64,000 bases of DNA from Leclercia sp. AS011 (GTDB lineage: Bacteria > Pseudomonadota > Gammaproteobacteria > Enterobacterales > Enterobacteriaceae), in assembly GCF_037152535.1 (NCBI RefSeq), contig NZ_JBBCMA010000001.1, positions 1,736,001 through 1,800,000 of the forward strand. Direction: 5' to 3'. A program made the translations under genes and the position numbers. Every line of letters starts with the position of its first letter. The first letter of the stretch is position 1. The notes beneath the pieces were generated by a model. That model saw nothing but the letters and a program-made list of their open reading frames with translations, was not told where the DNA came from and ran no database searches. This document shows positions 34,685 to 45,755 of this stretch, in pieces.

Positions 34685-35251
34685 ATGCAAGTGCGTAATT
34701 CCCCCACACGCTATGGCGTTATTTCCATGAGTTTGCACTGGCTGATGGCTATTGCTGTGTATGGCATGTTCGGCCTTGGATTATGGATGGTCACCCTCAG
34801 CTATTACGATGGCTGGTATCACCAGGCACCCGAGCTGCACAAAAGCATCGGCTTTATGCTGATGCTGGCGCTGGTGGTGCGTCTGCTGTGGCGGCATATT
34901 TCCCCGGTGCCGCCGGCGCTGAAAAGCCAGTCGCGCGCCACCCGTCTGGGCGCTGCCGCGGCGCATATTGCCCTCTATGCGGTGCTGTTCGCCATTCTCA
35001 TCAGCGGCTATTTGATTTCCACCGCCGACGGCAAGCCAATCAGCGTCTTCGGCCTGTTTGACGTCCCTGCCCTGCTGGCAGATGCCGGGGCGCAGGCCGA
35101 TCTGGCCGGGACCGTTCACCTGTGGCTGGCCTGGGGCCTGGTCTCGTTATCTGTACTGCATGGTCTTGCGGCCATGAAACACCACTTTATCGACAAAGAC
35201 GCCACCCTGACACGTATGTTGGGCAAAGCGTCACCTGACTCTGGAGCATAA
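34685..35251 (+). CDS. yceJ: Cytochrome b561-family protein YceJ
   Basis: 188-aa inner-membrane di-heme cytochrome b561-like protein with four hydrophobic helices. Heme-ligand histidines are candidates in [23 protein letters not shown] and [10 protein letters not shown] at 34685 ([11 protein letters not shown]) was chosen; an in-frame TTG at 34652 adds residues unlike the family. It precedes yceI with a single base between them, so the pair is an operon. Confidence 0.95.
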   Translation: MQVRNSPTRYGVISMSLHWLMAIAVYGMFGLGLWMVTLSYYDGWYHQAPELHKSIGFMLMLALVVRLLWRHISPVPPALKSQSRATRLGAAAAHIALYAVLFAILISGYLISTADGKPISVFGLFDVPALLADAGAQADLAGTVHLWLAWGLVSLSVLHGLAAMKHHFIDKDATLTRMLGKASPDSGA

Positions 35252-35252
35252 A

Positions 35253-35828
35253 ATGAAAAAAAGCCTGCTGGGATTAACCTTAGGTTCTCTGCTGTTCACC
35301 ACTGGCGCCGCGGTGGCAGCTGACTACAAAATTGATAAACAAGGTCAGCACGCCTTTGTGAATTTCCGCATCCAGCATCTGGGCTATAGCTGGCTGTACG
35401 GCACCTTTAAGGATTTCGACGGCTCCTTCACCTTCGATGAGAGCAATCCGGCGGCCGACAAGGTCAACGTGACCCTGAACACCAACAGCCTGGACACCAA
35501 CCACGCCGAGCGCGATAAGCACCTGCGCAGCGCGGATTTCCTCAACGTAGCGAAATTCCCGCAGGCGACCTTCACCTCGACCGAGGTGAAAAAAGACGGT
35601 GAGGGTCTGGATATTACCGGCAATCTGACGCTGAACGGCGTGACGAAGCCGGTCAAGCTGGATGCGAAACTGATTGGTCAGGGTGACGACCCGTGGGGCG
35701 GCAAACGCGCAGGATTTGAAGCGACAGGTAAAATCCACCTGAAAGACTTCAACATCACGACCGATCTGGGCCCGGCGTCGCAGGACGTGGAGCTGATTAT
35801 TTCGGTGGAAGGGGTTCAGCAGAAGTAA
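35253..35828 (+). CDS. yceI: Periplasmic YceI-like lipocalin-fold protein
   Basis: 191-aa secreted protein with a signal peptide (about 1-22, cleavage after AAVA). The mature part is a YceI-domain beta barrel that binds polyisoprenoid or amide-type ligands in homologs. Starts [14 protein letters not shown]. Co-transcribed with yceJ; the E. coli pair responds to base and osmotic stress. The function is not settled. Confidence 0.95.
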   Translation: MKKSLLGLTLGSLLFTTGAAVAADYKIDKQGQHAFVNFRIQHLGYSWLYGTFKDFDGSFTFDESNPAADKVNVTLNTNSLDTNHAERDKHLRSADFLNVAKFPQATFTSTEVKKDGEGLDITGNLTLNGVTKPVKLDAKLIGQGDDPWGGKRAGFEATGKIHLKDFNITTDLGPASQDVELIISVEGVQQK

Positions 35829-35835
35829 TGTCCTC

Positions 35836-35861
35836 GCCCGGTCAGCATTGCGTGACCGGGC
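35836..35861. terminator. Stem-loop between convergent yceI and trhO
   Basis: GCCCGGTCA pairs with TGACCGGGC around an 8-nt loop between the two convergent stop codons. No clear T-run on either side, so termination is only probable. Confidence 0.5.
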
Positions 35862-35873
35862 AAGGTTTCAGGG

Positions 35874-36923
35874 TTATTCCGGATCGGGAATGCCCAGACG
35901 GGTGTTCAGACGCCCACGGGATTTATTGAAGATCTTATTACCATTCTCGCGACCGGCACGGCGGCGGCGCTGCTCCTCTTCCGGCAACATACTCTCCTCG
36001 CTACACAGCTCGCTGCAGCAGCCGTTGAACTTCTCGGCGCAGGAAGGACACTGAATAAACAGCAGGTGACAGCCGTCGTTTTTGCAGTTGGTGTGGGTAT
36101 CGCAGGCTGTGCCGCACTGGTGGCAATGGGCGATCACATCATCAGAGATACGCTCCCCCATCCGCTCGTCAAAAACGAAGTTCTTACCGATAAAGCGCAC
36201 CGGCAGCCCCTGTTCGCGCGCACGACGGGCATACTCAATGATCCCGCCTTCGATATGCCAGACCTTGTTGAAGCCCTGATGCTTCATGTATGCGCTGGCT
36301 TTTTCGCAGCGGATCCCGCCGGTGCAGTACATGACAATTTTCTTGTCCTTATGCTCCTGCATCATCTCTACCGCTTTCGGCAGTTGCTCGCGGAAGGTGT
36401 CGGCCGGGATCTCGAGGGCGTTCTCAAAATGGCCCACTTCGTATTCGTAGTGGTTGCGCATATCAATAAATACGGCGTCGGGATCGTCAAGCATGGCGTT
36501 AACCTCGGCCGCTTTCAGGTATTCACCCACGTCGCTGGCGTCAAAGGTCGGGTCGTCAATGCCGTCGGCGACAATGCGCTCGCGCACTTTCAGGCGCAGC
36601 ACCCAGAAGGACTTGCCGTCGTCGTCAAGGGCAACGTTCAGGCGCAGGCCGTCCAGGGCCGGATCGAAGGCATACAGAAACTCCCGCAGTGCGTCGACGT
36701 TGCTTTCCGGCACGCTGATCTGGGCGTTGATGCCCTCGTGCGCCAGATAGATACGACCGAAGACGTTCAGGGCAGTTAACGCCTTATACAGCGCATCGCG
36801 CGTCGCTTTTGGGTTAACGATGGTGAAATATTTATAGAACGAGATCGTCGTGCGCGGCTCGGTTTCAGCCAACATGCGCGCTTTCAGCTCTTCGTTCGAA
36901 ATGAGGTTGTGTAACACTGGCAT
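35874..36923 (-). CDS. trhO: tRNA uridine(34) hydroxylase TrhO (YceA)
   Basis: 349-aa rhodanese-type enzyme that makes 5-hydroxyuridine at tRNA wobble position 34 using oxygen. An N-terminal acylphosphatase-like domain (about 20-110) and a rhodanese domain with active-site Cys in [13 protein letters not shown]; then a cysteine-rich C terminus ([26 protein letters not shown]) likely to bind metal. ATG at 36923 ([13 protein letters not shown]) gives the family length; the upstream extension lacks family sequence. Confidence 0.95.
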   Translation of the reverse strand: MPVLHNLISNEELKARMLAETEPRTTISFYKYFTIVNPKATRDALYKALTALNVFGRIYLAHEGINAQISVPESNVDALREFLYAFDPALDGLRLNVALDDDGKSFWVLRLKVRERIVADGIDDPTFDASDVGEYLKAAEVNAMLDDPDAVFIDMRNHYEYEVGHFENALEIPADTFREQLPKAVEMMQEHKDKKIVMYCTGGIRCEKASAYMKHQGFNKVWHIEGGIIEYARRAREQGLPVRFIGKNFVFDERMGERISDDVIAHCHQCGTACDTHTNCKNDGCHLLFIQCPSCAEKFNGCCSELCSEESMLPEEEQRRRRAGRENGNKIFNKSRGRLNTRLGIPDPE

Positions 36924-37144
36924 GGTGTACGGTTCCTGCAATCGTAATGAGAATGAAAATCGGTCGGCATCATATAGCAAACAATGGGAATTTACATCCC
37001 TTCATTTTGCGTTACATTTCTCCCGTTCAAACGCACGGGCCAGACCATTTGCCGTTTTTATGAACATTTCGCTGCCATGAGTTTTGGATATGAAACGAAT
37101 AATGCGACAATTGCCCGACAGGACGTATCAAAAACAGGAATGAC

Positions 37145-38071
37145 ATGACTCAACTACCTAAATTTTCCACTGCGCTATTACATCCTCGTTACTGGCTGAC
37201 CTGGGCTGGCATCGGTTTATTATGGTTGCTGGTACATCTGCCCTACCCGCTGATCTACCGTCTCGGCTGTGGCATGGGTCGCCTGGCGATGCGCTTTATG
37301 TCCCGCCGCGCCCGGATTGCCCAGCGCAATCTGGAACTCTGTTTCCCGGAGATGAGCCAGCAAGAGCGCCACGAAATGGTGGTCAAAAACTTTGAATCCG
37401 TCGGTATGGGGCTGATGGAGACCGGGATGGCCTGGTTCTGGTCCGATAAACGCATGAGGCGCTGGACCGAAGTGACCGGCACCGGCATGGATCCCGTGCA
37501 TCAGCTGCAGGCGCAAAAAACCGGCATACTGCTGATTGGCGTCCATTTTCTGACCCTGGAAATCGGCGCGCGGATGTTCGGCATGCAGGCCCCCGGCATC
37601 GGCGTCTATCGCCCGAACGACAATCCAGTGATCGACTGGCTGCAAACCTGGGGCCGGATGCGCTCCAACAAGAGCATGATCGACCGTAAAGATCTCAAGG
37701 GGATGATCCGGGCGCTGAAATCCGGCGAAGTGATCTGGTATGCACCCGACCATGACTACGGCCCAACCGCCAGCGTCTTTGTACCCTTCTTTGCCGTCGA
37801 CGAGGCAGCCACCACCACCGGCACCTGGACGCTGGCCCGTCTGTCGCAGGCGGCCATTGTGCCCTTCGTACCGCGCCGGAAACCCAACGGCAAAGGCTAT
37901 GAGCTGATGATGCTGGAACCTGAGTGTTCCCCGCCGTTGGACGATGCGAAAACCACCGCCGCGTGGATGAATAACGTGATTGAGAAGTGCATCCTCCTGG
38001 CACCGGAACAGTATATGTGGCTGCATCGCCGCTTTAAAACCCGCCCGGAAGGCGTCCCTTCCCGCTATTAA
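37145..38071 (+). CDS. lpxL: Lipid A lauroyl acyltransferase LpxL
   Basis: 308-aa inner-membrane enzyme (HtrB) that adds laurate to Kdo2-lipid IVA. One N-terminal membrane helix (about 20-40) and the acyltransferase HX4(D/E) motif in [12 protein letters not shown]. Length is two residues more than E. coli. Divergent from trhO; the 221-bp gap holds an AT-rich promoter-like stretch but no gene. Confidence 0.97.
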   Translation: MTQLPKFSTALLHPRYWLTWAGIGLLWLLVHLPYPLIYRLGCGMGRLAMRFMSRRARIAQRNLELCFPEMSQQERHEMVVKNFESVGMGLMETGMAWFWSDKRMRRWTEVTGTGMDPVHQLQAQKTGILLIGVHFLTLEIGARMFGMQAPGIGVYRPNDNPVIDWLQTWGRMRSNKSMIDRKDLKGMIRALKSGEVIWYAPDHDYGPTASVFVPFFAVDEAATTTGTWTLARLSQAAIVPFVPRRKPNGKGYELMMLEPECSPPLDDAKTTAAWMNNVIEKCILLAPEQYMWLHRRFKTRPEGVPSRY

Positions 38072-38083
38072 CCTCCTGCCCTG

Positions 38084-38107
38084 CGGCCTTTCCGGCCGCA
38101 CTGCCCT
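38084..38107 (+). terminator. Probable terminator of lpxL
   Basis: Stem GCGGCC-tttcc-GGCCGC, then ACTGCCCTTTT. A weak T tract, so confidence is moderate. Confidence 0.6.
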
Positions 38108-38217
38108 TTTGACTTATGATGCTTTCCAACATTGCAGCACCCATCACCCAGGCGCATAATTAGCAGGCTTATTATCTTCTTTAAATGATGCCGCTGCGCA
38201 TCATAATGCGGATAGCT

Positions 38218-39468
38218 ATGTCTCCCTCAGAAACACCCATAAACTGGAAGCGGAACCTCACGGTGGCCTGGCTGGGCTGCTTTCTTACGGGCGCCGCCTT
38301 TAGCCTGGTGATGCCTTTCCTGCCACTGTATGTCGAGCAATTAGGCGTCAGCGGCCACAGCGCCCTCAACATGTGGTCGGGGCTGGTGTTCAGTATCACC
38401 TTCCTCTTCTCCGCCATCGCCTCTCCGTTCTGGGGTGGGCTGGCGGATCGTAAGGGGCGCAAGATTATGCTGCTGCGCTCGGCGCTGGGCATGGCTATCA
38501 TCATGCTGCTGATGGGGATGGCGCAAAACATCTGGCAGTTTCTGATCTTACGCGCCGTGCTGGGTCTGCTGGGCGGATTTGTGCCTAACGCCAACGCGCT
38601 TATCGCCACGCAAATTCCCCGCCATAAAAGCGGCTGGGCGCTGGGTACACTTTCAACCGGTGCGGTCAGCGGTGCCCTGCTCGGCCCGCTGGCCGGTGGA
38701 TTACTGGCGGACAGCTACGGTCTGCGGCCGGTATTCTTCATCACCGCGGGCGTCCTGTTTGCCTGCTTCCTGGTGACCCTGTTCTGCATTCGGGAAAATT
38801 TCACCCCGGTGCCGAAAAAAGAGATGCTGCATGCCCGTCAGGTCTTTGCCTCGCTGAAAAACCCCAAACTGGTACTCAGCCTGTTTGTCACCACCCTGAT
38901 TATCCAGGTAGCCACCGGCTCCATCGCGCCGATCCTGACCCTCTACGTGCGCGACCTCGCCGGTCACGTCAGCAATATTGCCTTTATCAGCGGCCTGATT
39001 GCCTCGGTGCCCGGGGTGGCCGCGCTCATCAGCGCCCCACGGCTGGGGAAACTGGGGGATCGTATCGGCCCGGAAAGGATCCTGATTGTCGCCCTTGTGA
39101 TCTCCGTCCTGCTGCTGATCCCGATGTCCTTCGTGCAATCGCCGTGGCAGCTGGGCGTGCTGCGCTTTTTACTCGGTGCCGCCGATGGCGCGCTGCTGCC
39201 TGCGGTTCAGACCCTGCTGGTCTATAACTCCACCAATCAGATCGCCGGACGTATCTTCAGCTATAACCAGTCGTTCAGGGATGTCGGCAACGTCACCGGC
39301 CCGCTTCTGGGTGCCGGGATTTCCGCCAGCTACGGCTTTCGCGCGGTGTTTATTGTGACCGCCTGCGTGGTGATGTTTAACGCCTTTTACTCCTGGGTGA
39401 GTCTGTCGCGCGCCGTGCGCCAGCCGCGAGTGGTTTCCGGAGCAGATAAGGTCTCTGCGCCCGATTAA
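38218..39468 (+). CDS. mdtG: Multidrug MFS transporter MdtG
   Basis: 416-aa drug:H+ antiporter (DHA1) with 12 predicted helices; motif A in [12 protein letters not shown]. The E. coli protein confers fosfomycin and deoxycholate tolerance and belongs to the mar/sox/rob regulon. ATG at 38218 ([14 protein letters not shown]) aligns with E. coli; the frame is open 11 codons upstream. Followed by mysB on the same strand after about 100 bp. Confidence 0.95.
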   Translation: MSPSETPINWKRNLTVAWLGCFLTGAAFSLVMPFLPLYVEQLGVSGHSALNMWSGLVFSITFLFSAIASPFWGGLADRKGRKIMLLRSALGMAIIMLLMGMAQNIWQFLILRAVLGLLGGFVPNANALIATQIPRHKSGWALGTLSTGAVSGALLGPLAGGLLADSYGLRPVFFITAGVLFACFLVTLFCIRENFTPVPKKEMLHARQVFASLKNPKLVLSLFVTTLIIQVATGSIAPILTLYVRDLAGHVSNIAFISGLIASVPGVAALISAPRLGKLGDRIGPERILIVALVISVLLLIPMSFVQSPWQLGVLRFLLGAADGALLPAVQTLLVYNSTNQIAGRIFSYNQSFRDVGNVTGPLLGAGISASYGFRAVFIVTACVVMFNAFYSWVSLSRAVRQPRVVSGADKVSAPD

Positions 39469-39566
39469 GACAACTTCGTGAACGCTTTTACGGCTTTCAT
39501 ACTTGCAATTATGGAGAATCAGCTATTCTTTCCCTGAACACCATGTCAAATCACAGGGAGACGCCG

Positions 39567-39941
39567 ATGACTATGTTTGCCACTCTAGAGGAAGCGATTG
39601 ATGCCGCGCGCGAGGAGTTCCTCGCTGACAATCCCGGCATTGAGGAAGATGACGCGAATATTGAGCAACTCAATATCCAGAAATATGTCATGCAGGATGG
39701 GGACATTATGTGGCAGGCCGAATTTTTTGCCGATGACGGCGAAGACGGCGAATGCCTGCCGGTACTGAGCGGTGAAGCGGCCCAGGCGGTGTTTGATGGC
39801 GATTATGACGAGATTGAGCTGCGTCAGGAGTGGCTGGAAGAGAACACCCTGCATGAATGGGATGAGGGTGAGTTTCAGCTCGAGCCGCCGCTGGATACCG
39901 AAGAGGGTCAAACCGCAGCGGATGAGTGGGATGAGCGTTAA
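39567..39941 (+). CDS. mysB: Acidic stress protein MysB
   Basis: 124-aa very acidic protein (MTMFATLEEAIDAAREEFLA). In E. coli it was found as a multicopy suppressor of secY/secA defects; its role is poorly known. The start at 39567 follows GGGAGAC. Its stop codon touches the stop of convergent yceK with no gap. Confidence 0.93.
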   Translation: MTMFATLEEAIDAAREEFLADNPGIEEDDANIEQLNIQKYVMQDGDIMWQAEFFADDGEDGECLPVLSGEAAQAVFDGDYDEIELRQEWLEENTLHEWDEGEFQLEPPLDTEEGQTAADEWDER

Positions 39942-40169
39942 TTACTCATAGGGTCCATGCTGAGCGTCAACAGGCAGCAGCAGGGTATCGAACACCAGCG
40001 AAAATGGCAGATCCAGCACCGTCAGGTAACGCCACGCGGAGTCGCGAACGTCCCACTGCACACCCGGGTAGTATTGATTGCCGTGCCCCTGTCCGGGGAT
40101 GGTCCGGCTGATAATACTTCCGCAGCCGCTCAGCAATAACGCCATCGAAATGACGATGAACACTCTCAT
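39942..40169 (-). CDS. yceK: Outer-membrane lipoprotein YceK (DUF1375)
   Basis: 75-aa predicted lipoprotein with lipobox LLSGC (Cys16) and a PFSLVFDTLLLPVD segment typical of DUF1375. The function is unknown. It lies between mysB (convergent, abutting) and opgH (same strand, upstream is the opgH terminator region). Confidence 0.93.
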   Translation of the reverse strand: MRVFIVISMALLLSGCGSIISRTIPGQGHGNQYYPGVQWDVRDSAWRYLTVLDLPFSLVFDTLLLPVDAQHGPYE

Positions 40170-40183
40170 TTAATACCTCTGAT

Positions 40184-40212
40184 AAAAAAATACCGGCCCT
40201 GGAGCCGGTATT
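40184..40212 (-). terminator. Intrinsic terminator of opgGH
   Basis: Stem AATACCGGC pairs with GCCGGTATT around CCTGGA; on the minus strand a run of seven T (40184-40190) follows, so it ends opgH and separates it from yceK. Confidence 0.88.
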
Positions 40213-40230
40213 TATTTGCCCTTCAGTGCA

Positions 40231-42759
40231 TCACTTCGCTTTCAACGCCTGCGGGTTCAGCTTCAACGTCTGATAATGGTTCACCCAGGAAGAGTATCTC
40301 TCCGGGGCAGACCAGACACGATAATGCAGACGCGACAGGGTAACCGGATCGCTCAGCAACACCAGACGACGATCGCGGTTCAGCTTCTCCGGCGTCTCGT
40401 TCAGCGCCTGCTCAACGTGGCGATCGCGGGCGATCTCCAGCACATGGCTGGCACGGTGACGGGCTGTCGCCATGGCGGTGGCCAGCGCGTTGAATGACGG
40501 GTTAAACACGGCGTGCATAAAACCATCTTCCAGCGAACGGCTGCGGTTGAGCTCCAGATACTTGTCGGTATCCACCAGCACCTGCGGCGGGGAATACTCT
40601 TCCGGGATCAGGAACAGCTTCCAGCGTTTAGTGCGCAGACCCACGGTCGAGCGGCTGGAGATCACCGACACGAACGGAGAGAGGATCAGCGAGAAGACAA
40701 TCGGTGCCAGCCAGAACAGGAAGCGCAGATCCAGCCACGCCATCCCGACGGCCCACACCAGGCCGAGCAGCATCTGCGAGCCGTGACGCATAAAGGCTTC
40801 GCTCCACGGGGTGGAGTCATCGTCACGCTGCGGTGAGTTCCAGACCACTTCCCAGCCGAGGAACGCGCTGACCACGAAGACGGTGTGGAACAGCATACGC
40901 ACCGGCGCCAGCAGCACCGAGAACAGCACCTCCAGCAGCAGGGAGAGCGTTACGCGGAAGAAACCGCCATACTCTTTCGAGCCTTTACACCAGATCAGCA
41001 CGATACTCAGCAGCTTCGGCAGGAACAGCAGCACCATGGTCGAGGCAAAGAGCGCAATCGCCAGCTCAGGACGCCACTGCGGCCACACCGGGAACAGCTG
41101 GCGCGGTTGCAGGAAGTACTGCGGCTCGGTCAGGGCGTGTACCACCTGCAGCGCGGTCGACAGGGCCAGGAACATAAACCACAGCGGCGCGGAGAGGTAG
41201 GACATCACGCCGGTCAGGAACACGGCACGGTGTACCGGGTGCATCCCTTTGACGAGGAACAGGCGGAAGTTCATCAGGTTACCGTGACACCAGCGGCGGT
41301 CACGCTTCAGCTCATCCAGCAGGTTCGGCGGCAGCTCTTCATAGGAGCCCGGCAGGTCATAGGCAATCCACACCCCCCAACCGGCACGACGCATCAGCGC
41401 GGCTTCCACGAAGTCATGGGACAGGATCGAGCCCGCAAACGAGCCTTCGCCTGGCAGCGGTGCCAGCGCACAGTGCTCGATGAACGGCTTCACGCGGATA
41501 ATGGCGTTATGCCCCCAGTAGTGCGATTCCCCCAGCTGCCAGAAGTGCAGACCGGCGGTGAACAGCGGCCCGTATACGCGGGTCGCAAACTGCTGGCAGC
41601 GCGCATACAGGGTGTCCATGCCCGACGCTTTTGGCGAAGACTGGATGATCCCGGCATTCGGGTTGGCTTCCATCAGGCGCACGAGGCCCGTCAGGCAGTC
41701 ACCGGTCATCACCGAGTCAGCATCCAGCACCACCATGTAGCTGTACTGATTACCCCAGCGACGGCAGAAGTCATCGATGTTGCCGCTTTTACGCTTCACA
41801 CGACGGCGACGGCGACGGTAGAAGATCTGCCCTTCGCCCTGCACTTCAGCGATCAGCTCCATCCAGGCTTTCTGTTCCGCCACGCAAATGTCGGGGTTGT
41901 AGCTGTCACTCAGGATGTAAACGTCGAAGTGTTCGCCGTTACCGGTGGCTTTCACCGACTCCCAGGTGGCGCGCAGGCCCGCGAAGACGCGATCCACATC
42001 TTCGTTACAGATAGGCATGATCAGCGCCGTGCGGTGCTCAGGGTTGATGGGTTCATCCCCCACCGTGGAAGCAGAGATGCTGTACTTGTCCCGACCGATC
42101 AACAGCTGCAGGAAGCCCATCAGCGCGGTCCAGAAACCGGCCGATACCCAACAGAAGAGGATAGCGAACAGCAGCAGGATGCCGCTTTGCAGGACATACG
42201 GCAGCAGCTGCATAAACGAGACCAGCAGATCCTGGCCGAACATATCGGCCGGATTGATCAGCGCCCAGCCCTGGTAAGGCAGAATGGTCTTCATATACCA
42301 GGTGGCGACAACGGTCTGCGCGATAGTCAGCAGCAGCAGGATGTAGCGGCGAATACTGCCGACGGTACGCCATTTTTCCTCACTGGCCTGCTGTTCTTTG
42401 GTCAGGCGAGAGAGGTAGCGCGGGGTCACGTCGCGGCCACGCAGGCGATCCCAGAAACGGCCCACCGGGTTGGTGCGCCAGGGATCCGGGAACATTGAGG
42501 AGCGCGTCGCTTTCGGCATCGCTTCAAGCTGGGTACGCCCTTCGTCATCGCGAATCAGCTGGCCTTTGCCCAGTGAGTCGGGCCAGGCCTGCTCAAGGCG
42601 GCTTTTAACCGAGCCCAGCGGGGTATCATCTTCACGGGTATATGAATGATGATCGGCATCCAGCGCGGTATGCACCGCGCTGATGTCGCCCTTCGGCAGT
42701 GCCGCCTTCTCGATATCGGTCAGCGGCATGGCATCGATATACTCAGTTGTCTTATTCAT
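40231..42759 (-). CDS. opgH: Osmoregulated periplasmic glucan glucosyltransferase OpgH
   Basis: 842-aa inner-membrane glycosyltransferase (GT2 family) that polymerises UDP-glucose into the beta-1,2-glucan backbone. Helices around 140-220, a cytosolic catalytic domain with [16 protein letters not shown], the DADSVMTGD motif and RRWCHGN (QxxRW-like), and further helices at about 500-700. The ATG at 42759 overlaps the opgG stop by 8 nt (ATGAATAA), so translation is probably coupled. In E. coli, OpgH also delays division under high UDP-glucose. Confidence 0.97.
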   Translation of the reverse strand: MNKTTEYIDAMPLTDIEKAALPKGDISAVHTALDADHHSYTREDDTPLGSVKSRLEQAWPDSLGKGQLIRDDEGRTQLEAMPKATRSSMFPDPWRTNPVGRFWDRLRGRDVTPRYLSRLTKEQQASEEKWRTVGSIRRYILLLLTIAQTVVATWYMKTILPYQGWALINPADMFGQDLLVSFMQLLPYVLQSGILLLFAILFCWVSAGFWTALMGFLQLLIGRDKYSISASTVGDEPINPEHRTALIMPICNEDVDRVFAGLRATWESVKATGNGEHFDVYILSDSYNPDICVAEQKAWMELIAEVQGEGQIFYRRRRRRVKRKSGNIDDFCRRWGNQYSYMVVLDADSVMTGDCLTGLVRLMEANPNAGIIQSSPKASGMDTLYARCQQFATRVYGPLFTAGLHFWQLGESHYWGHNAIIRVKPFIEHCALAPLPGEGSFAGSILSHDFVEAALMRRAGWGVWIAYDLPGSYEELPPNLLDELKRDRRWCHGNLMNFRLFLVKGMHPVHRAVFLTGVMSYLSAPLWFMFLALSTALQVVHALTEPQYFLQPRQLFPVWPQWRPELAIALFASTMVLLFLPKLLSIVLIWCKGSKEYGGFFRVTLSLLLEVLFSVLLAPVRMLFHTVFVVSAFLGWEVVWNSPQRDDDSTPWSEAFMRHGSQMLLGLVWAVGMAWLDLRFLFWLAPIVFSLILSPFVSVISSRSTVGLRTKRWKLFLIPEEYSPPQVLVDTDKYLELNRSRSLEDGFMHAVFNPSFNALATAMATARHRASHVLEIARDRHVEQALNETPEKLNRDRRLVLLSDPVTLSRLHYRVWSAPERYSSWVNHYQTLKLNPQALKAK

Positions 42760-44305
42760 TGGCAGGTAGCTGATAGCTCCAGGTTTCACTCAGCGGCTGG
42801 TCAGCGTTCACCAGAGAGGCACGCATCTCAGTCGGTTGTTTCGCGTCTTTCAGTTTCACACGCAGGGTTAAACGCCAGCCTTTAGTGACCGGGTTATAAC
42901 GCACGTTGTTTTCAACGATTTCACCGTTGTCACCGATGCTCGCCTGGGCGGTAACCGGGGTTTCCGGTGCCAGTTTCGCCATCTCCTGGCCGGTGAAGTC
43001 CACCACGAAGGCAATGGTGCCATCCGGCTGGCGGATCAGATTCGACTGTTTCACATCACCGGTAGAACGGCGCGTCTGCAGTACATACGCGTTGTCCGGG
43101 GCATGCAGCTTGTCTTCATCGCGGCTCATGGTGATGGAGTAGTTGAAGTTCATCTCTTTACCGGCCTCCGGCAGCTGATCCGGCGTCCAGTAGGCGACGA
43201 TGTTGTCGTTGGTTTCGTCGTTGGTCGGAATTTCTACCAGCTCAACTTTACCTTTGCCCCACTCGCCTTTCGGGGTGATCCAGGCGCTTGGGCGCAGATC
43301 GTAACGATCGTCCAGATCTTCAAAGCGAGAGAACTGACGACCGCGCTGCAGCAGGCCGAACCCCTGTGGGTTTTCCATGCTGAAGCTGCTTACCGCCAGG
43401 TGTTTCGGGTTGTTCAGCGGGCGCCAGATCCACTCGCCGTTACCGGCCAGGATCGACAGACCGTTGGAGTCATGCAGTTCCGGGCGGAAGTTGGTGGCAG
43501 ACGACGGCTGGTTCGGCCCGAACAGGAACATACTGGTCAGCGGCGCGACGCCCAGTTTGCCGACCTTATCGCGCAGATAGACTTTCGACTGCACGTCAAC
43601 CACGGTGTCGCGGCCTGGAATGATCGTGAAGCGATAGGCACCGGTTGCACGCGGGGAATCCAGCAGCGCATAGATAGTCAGGCGCTTGTCGGTTGGTTTT
43701 GGACGCTCAATCCAGAACTCGCGGAAACGGGGGAACTCTTCCCCGGAAGGCAGTGCGGTATCAATCGCCAGACCGCGCGCAGAGAGGCCGTAGACCTGGC
43801 CGCCGCCGATGACGCGGAAATAGCTTGCCCCCAACATGCTGACAATTTCGTCGTTCTTATCTTTATTGTTGATGGGGTAAAGCACTTTAAAGCCCGCGAA
43901 GCCCAGATCTTTTACGGTGTCTTTATCGTGTTGCACATTGCCGAAATTAAAATAGTCCGGGCTGTACTTGATTTTACGTACCGCGTTGGATGTCACTTCA
44001 TTGATGGTAACAGGCGTGTCGAAGTACATCCCCTGATGATAAAACTCAAGCTTGAACGGGGTCTTAATCTTATTCCAGTAGGCTTTATCGTGATTAAACT
44101 GGATCTGCTGATAGTCCGCATATTTCATATCGCGGAAAACGGAGGGCAAGTTACTTTTTGGCGCTTCGTACCCTTTTCCTGCCATCGATTTTGCCTGTTT
44201 TGCGACGTCGTCGATGGTAAAGGCCAGGGCCGATGAGGTATACAGAGACAACAAGACGGCTGCCCCTATCCAACGCATTTTCATCATTTGTGGTGTATGT
44301 TTCAT
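42752..44305 (-). CDS. opgG: Periplasmic glucan biosynthesis protein OpgG
   Basis: 517-aa periplasmic protein needed for OPG branching or backbone processing. A signal peptide precedes [11 protein letters not shown] (mature start near residue 29). I chose ATG at 44305 ([12 protein letters not shown]), since GGGGAAG lies about 13 nt upstream; the internal ATG at 44287 would give the 511-aa length usually quoted for E. coli, so the exact start is uncertain. First gene of opgGH, divergent from opgC. Confidence 0.96.
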   Translation of the reverse strand: MKHTPQMMKMRWIGAAVLLSLYTSSALAFTIDDVAKQAKSMAGKGYEAPKSNLPSVFRDMKYADYQQIQFNHDKAYWNKIKTPFKLEFYHQGMYFDTPVTINEVTSNAVRKIKYSPDYFNFGNVQHDKDTVKDLGFAGFKVLYPINNKDKNDEIVSMLGASYFRVIGGGQVYGLSARGLAIDTALPSGEEFPRFREFWIERPKPTDKRLTIYALLDSPRATGAYRFTIIPGRDTVVDVQSKVYLRDKVGKLGVAPLTSMFLFGPNQPSSATNFRPELHDSNGLSILAGNGEWIWRPLNNPKHLAVSSFSMENPQGFGLLQRGRQFSRFEDLDDRYDLRPSAWITPKGEWGKGKVELVEIPTNDETNDNIVAYWTPDQLPEAGKEMNFNYSITMSRDEDKLHAPDNAYVLQTRRSTGDVKQSNLIRQPDGTIAFVVDFTGQEMAKLAPETPVTAQASIGDNGEIVENNVRYNPVTKGWRLTLRVKLKDAKQPTEMRASLVNADQPLSETWSYQLPANE

Positions 44306-44560
44306 AATAAGTAAGCACTTCCCCCTTTGTGTGCTTATATCGATCCGATCCATTTTAATGGAAAATCAGGCATTCCGACAACATAATCACCGCTTTGTTC
44401 AGCGTGCTGGCTCATGGATTAAGCAAGTGAAAGTAACCCGTATTCACTTTGCGTGCTTATCCTGGAGACAGTATGTCGGACTTCGTGTAGGGTTGGCTCC
44501 GAATGTAACCACTATTGCTCTTAGGGATAAGGCGATAAGTCTGAGAATGCACAACGCTAT

Positions 44561-45721
44561 ATGAGTAACGTACCCGCACAACGCGAATATTTCCTTGATT
44601 CTATTCGGGCCTGGCTGATGCTACTGGGGATCCCGTTTCACATCTCCTTGATCTATTCAAGCCATGTCTGGCACGTCAACAGCGCCGAGTCCTCCTGGTG
44701 GCTGACGCTGTTTAACGATTTTATCCACTCATTCCGGATGCAGGTCTTTTTTGTTATTTCGGGCTATTTTTCCTACATGCTGTTTCTGCGCTACCCGCTG
44801 AAACGGTGGTGGAAAGTGCGCGTCGAGCGCGTCGGTATTCCGATGCTCACCGCGATCCCCCTGCTGACGCTGCCGCAATTCATTATGCTGCAGTATGTAA
44901 AAGGCAAAGCGGATACCTGGCACAACCTGTCGCTGTACGAAAAATACAATACCCTCGCCTGGGAGCTGGTCTCGCACCTGTGGTTCCTGCTGGTACTGGT
45001 GGTGATGACCACGGTCAGCCTGTGGGTGTTCAGCCGTATGCGCCGCCATCTCAGTACCCGCTCGGAGACCTTTTTCGCGGACATCAGCTGGGGCAAACTG
45101 TCGGTTCTGTTTTTACTGCTGGGCATTGCCTACGCCGCGCTACGCCGCACCCTGCTCATCGTTTATTCACCGATCCTCAGCGACGGCCTGTTCAATTTTG
45201 TGGTGATGCAGACCCTTTTCTATCTGCCTTTCTTTATTATTGGCGCGCTGGCGTTTGTGCATCCAAAACTGAAAGCCCTGTTCACCACCCCGTCGCGCGG
45301 CTGTACCCTCGGGGCGGCGCTGGCGTTTGTCGCCTATCTGCTGAATCAGCGTTATGGCAGCGGCGATGCCTGGATGTATGAAACCGAAAGCGTGATTGCC
45401 ATGCTGCTGGGGTTATGGATGGTGAACGTGGTCTTTGCCCTGGGGCATCGCCTGCTGAACTTTAAATCCGCACGCGTCACCTATTTCGTTAACGCCTCGC
45501 TGTTCATTTATCTGGTGCACCATCCATTGACGCTGTTTTTCGGCGCTTACATCACGCCGCATATCAGCTCAAACCTGTTGGGCTTTATCACCGGGCTGGT
45601 GTTTGTGGTGGGTATTGCGATTGTGCTGTATGAAATTCATCTGCGTATTCCGCTGCTGCGCTTCCTGTTTTCCGGCAAACCGGCCAGCAAAGCGAATAAC
45701 GCCCCGCAGGCCACCAGCTAA
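44561..45721 (+). CDS. opgC: Glucan succinyltransferase OpgC
   Basis: 386-aa multi-pass inner-membrane acyltransferase-3 family protein that adds succinyl groups to periplasmic glucans. N-terminal [20 protein letters not shown] carries the family Arg/His motif, and about ten helices follow. Divergent from opgG and convergent with clsC. Length equals E. coli plus one. Confidence 0.97.
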   Translation: MSNVPAQREYFLDSIRAWLMLLGIPFHISLIYSSHVWHVNSAESSWWLTLFNDFIHSFRMQVFFVISGYFSYMLFLRYPLKRWWKVRVERVGIPMLTAIPLLTLPQFIMLQYVKGKADTWHNLSLYEKYNTLAWELVSHLWFLLVLVVMTTVSLWVFSRMRRHLSTRSETFFADISWGKLSVLFLLLGIAYAALRRTLLIVYSPILSDGLFNFVVMQTLFYLPFFIIGALAFVHPKLKALFTTPSRGCTLGAALAFVAYLLNQRYGSGDAWMYETESVIAMLLGLWMVNVVFALGHRLLNFKSARVTYFVNASLFIYLVHHPLTLFFGAYITPHISSNLLGFITGLVFVVGIAIVLYEIHLRIPLLRFLFSGKPASKANNAPQATS

Positions 45722-45729
45722 TCCTGTGC

Positions 45730-45751
45730 GCGCCGGTCACTGAACCGGCGC
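45730..45751. terminator. Stem-loop between convergent opgC and clsC
   Basis: GCGCCGGT-cactga-ACCGGCGC, perfect 8-bp stem between the two stop codons; no T-run, so termination is only possible. Confidence 0.5.
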
Positions 45752-45755
45752 CGCG

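Noticed and set aside
40885..42498. 537-codon plus-strand frame opposite opgH
   Set aside because: Composition (Gln/His/Arg-rich) is typical of an antisense shadow; opgH is fully conserved on the other strand.
43103..44236. 377-codon plus-strand frame opposite opgG
   Set aside because: Antisense shadow of opgG, no recognisable domain or ribosome site.
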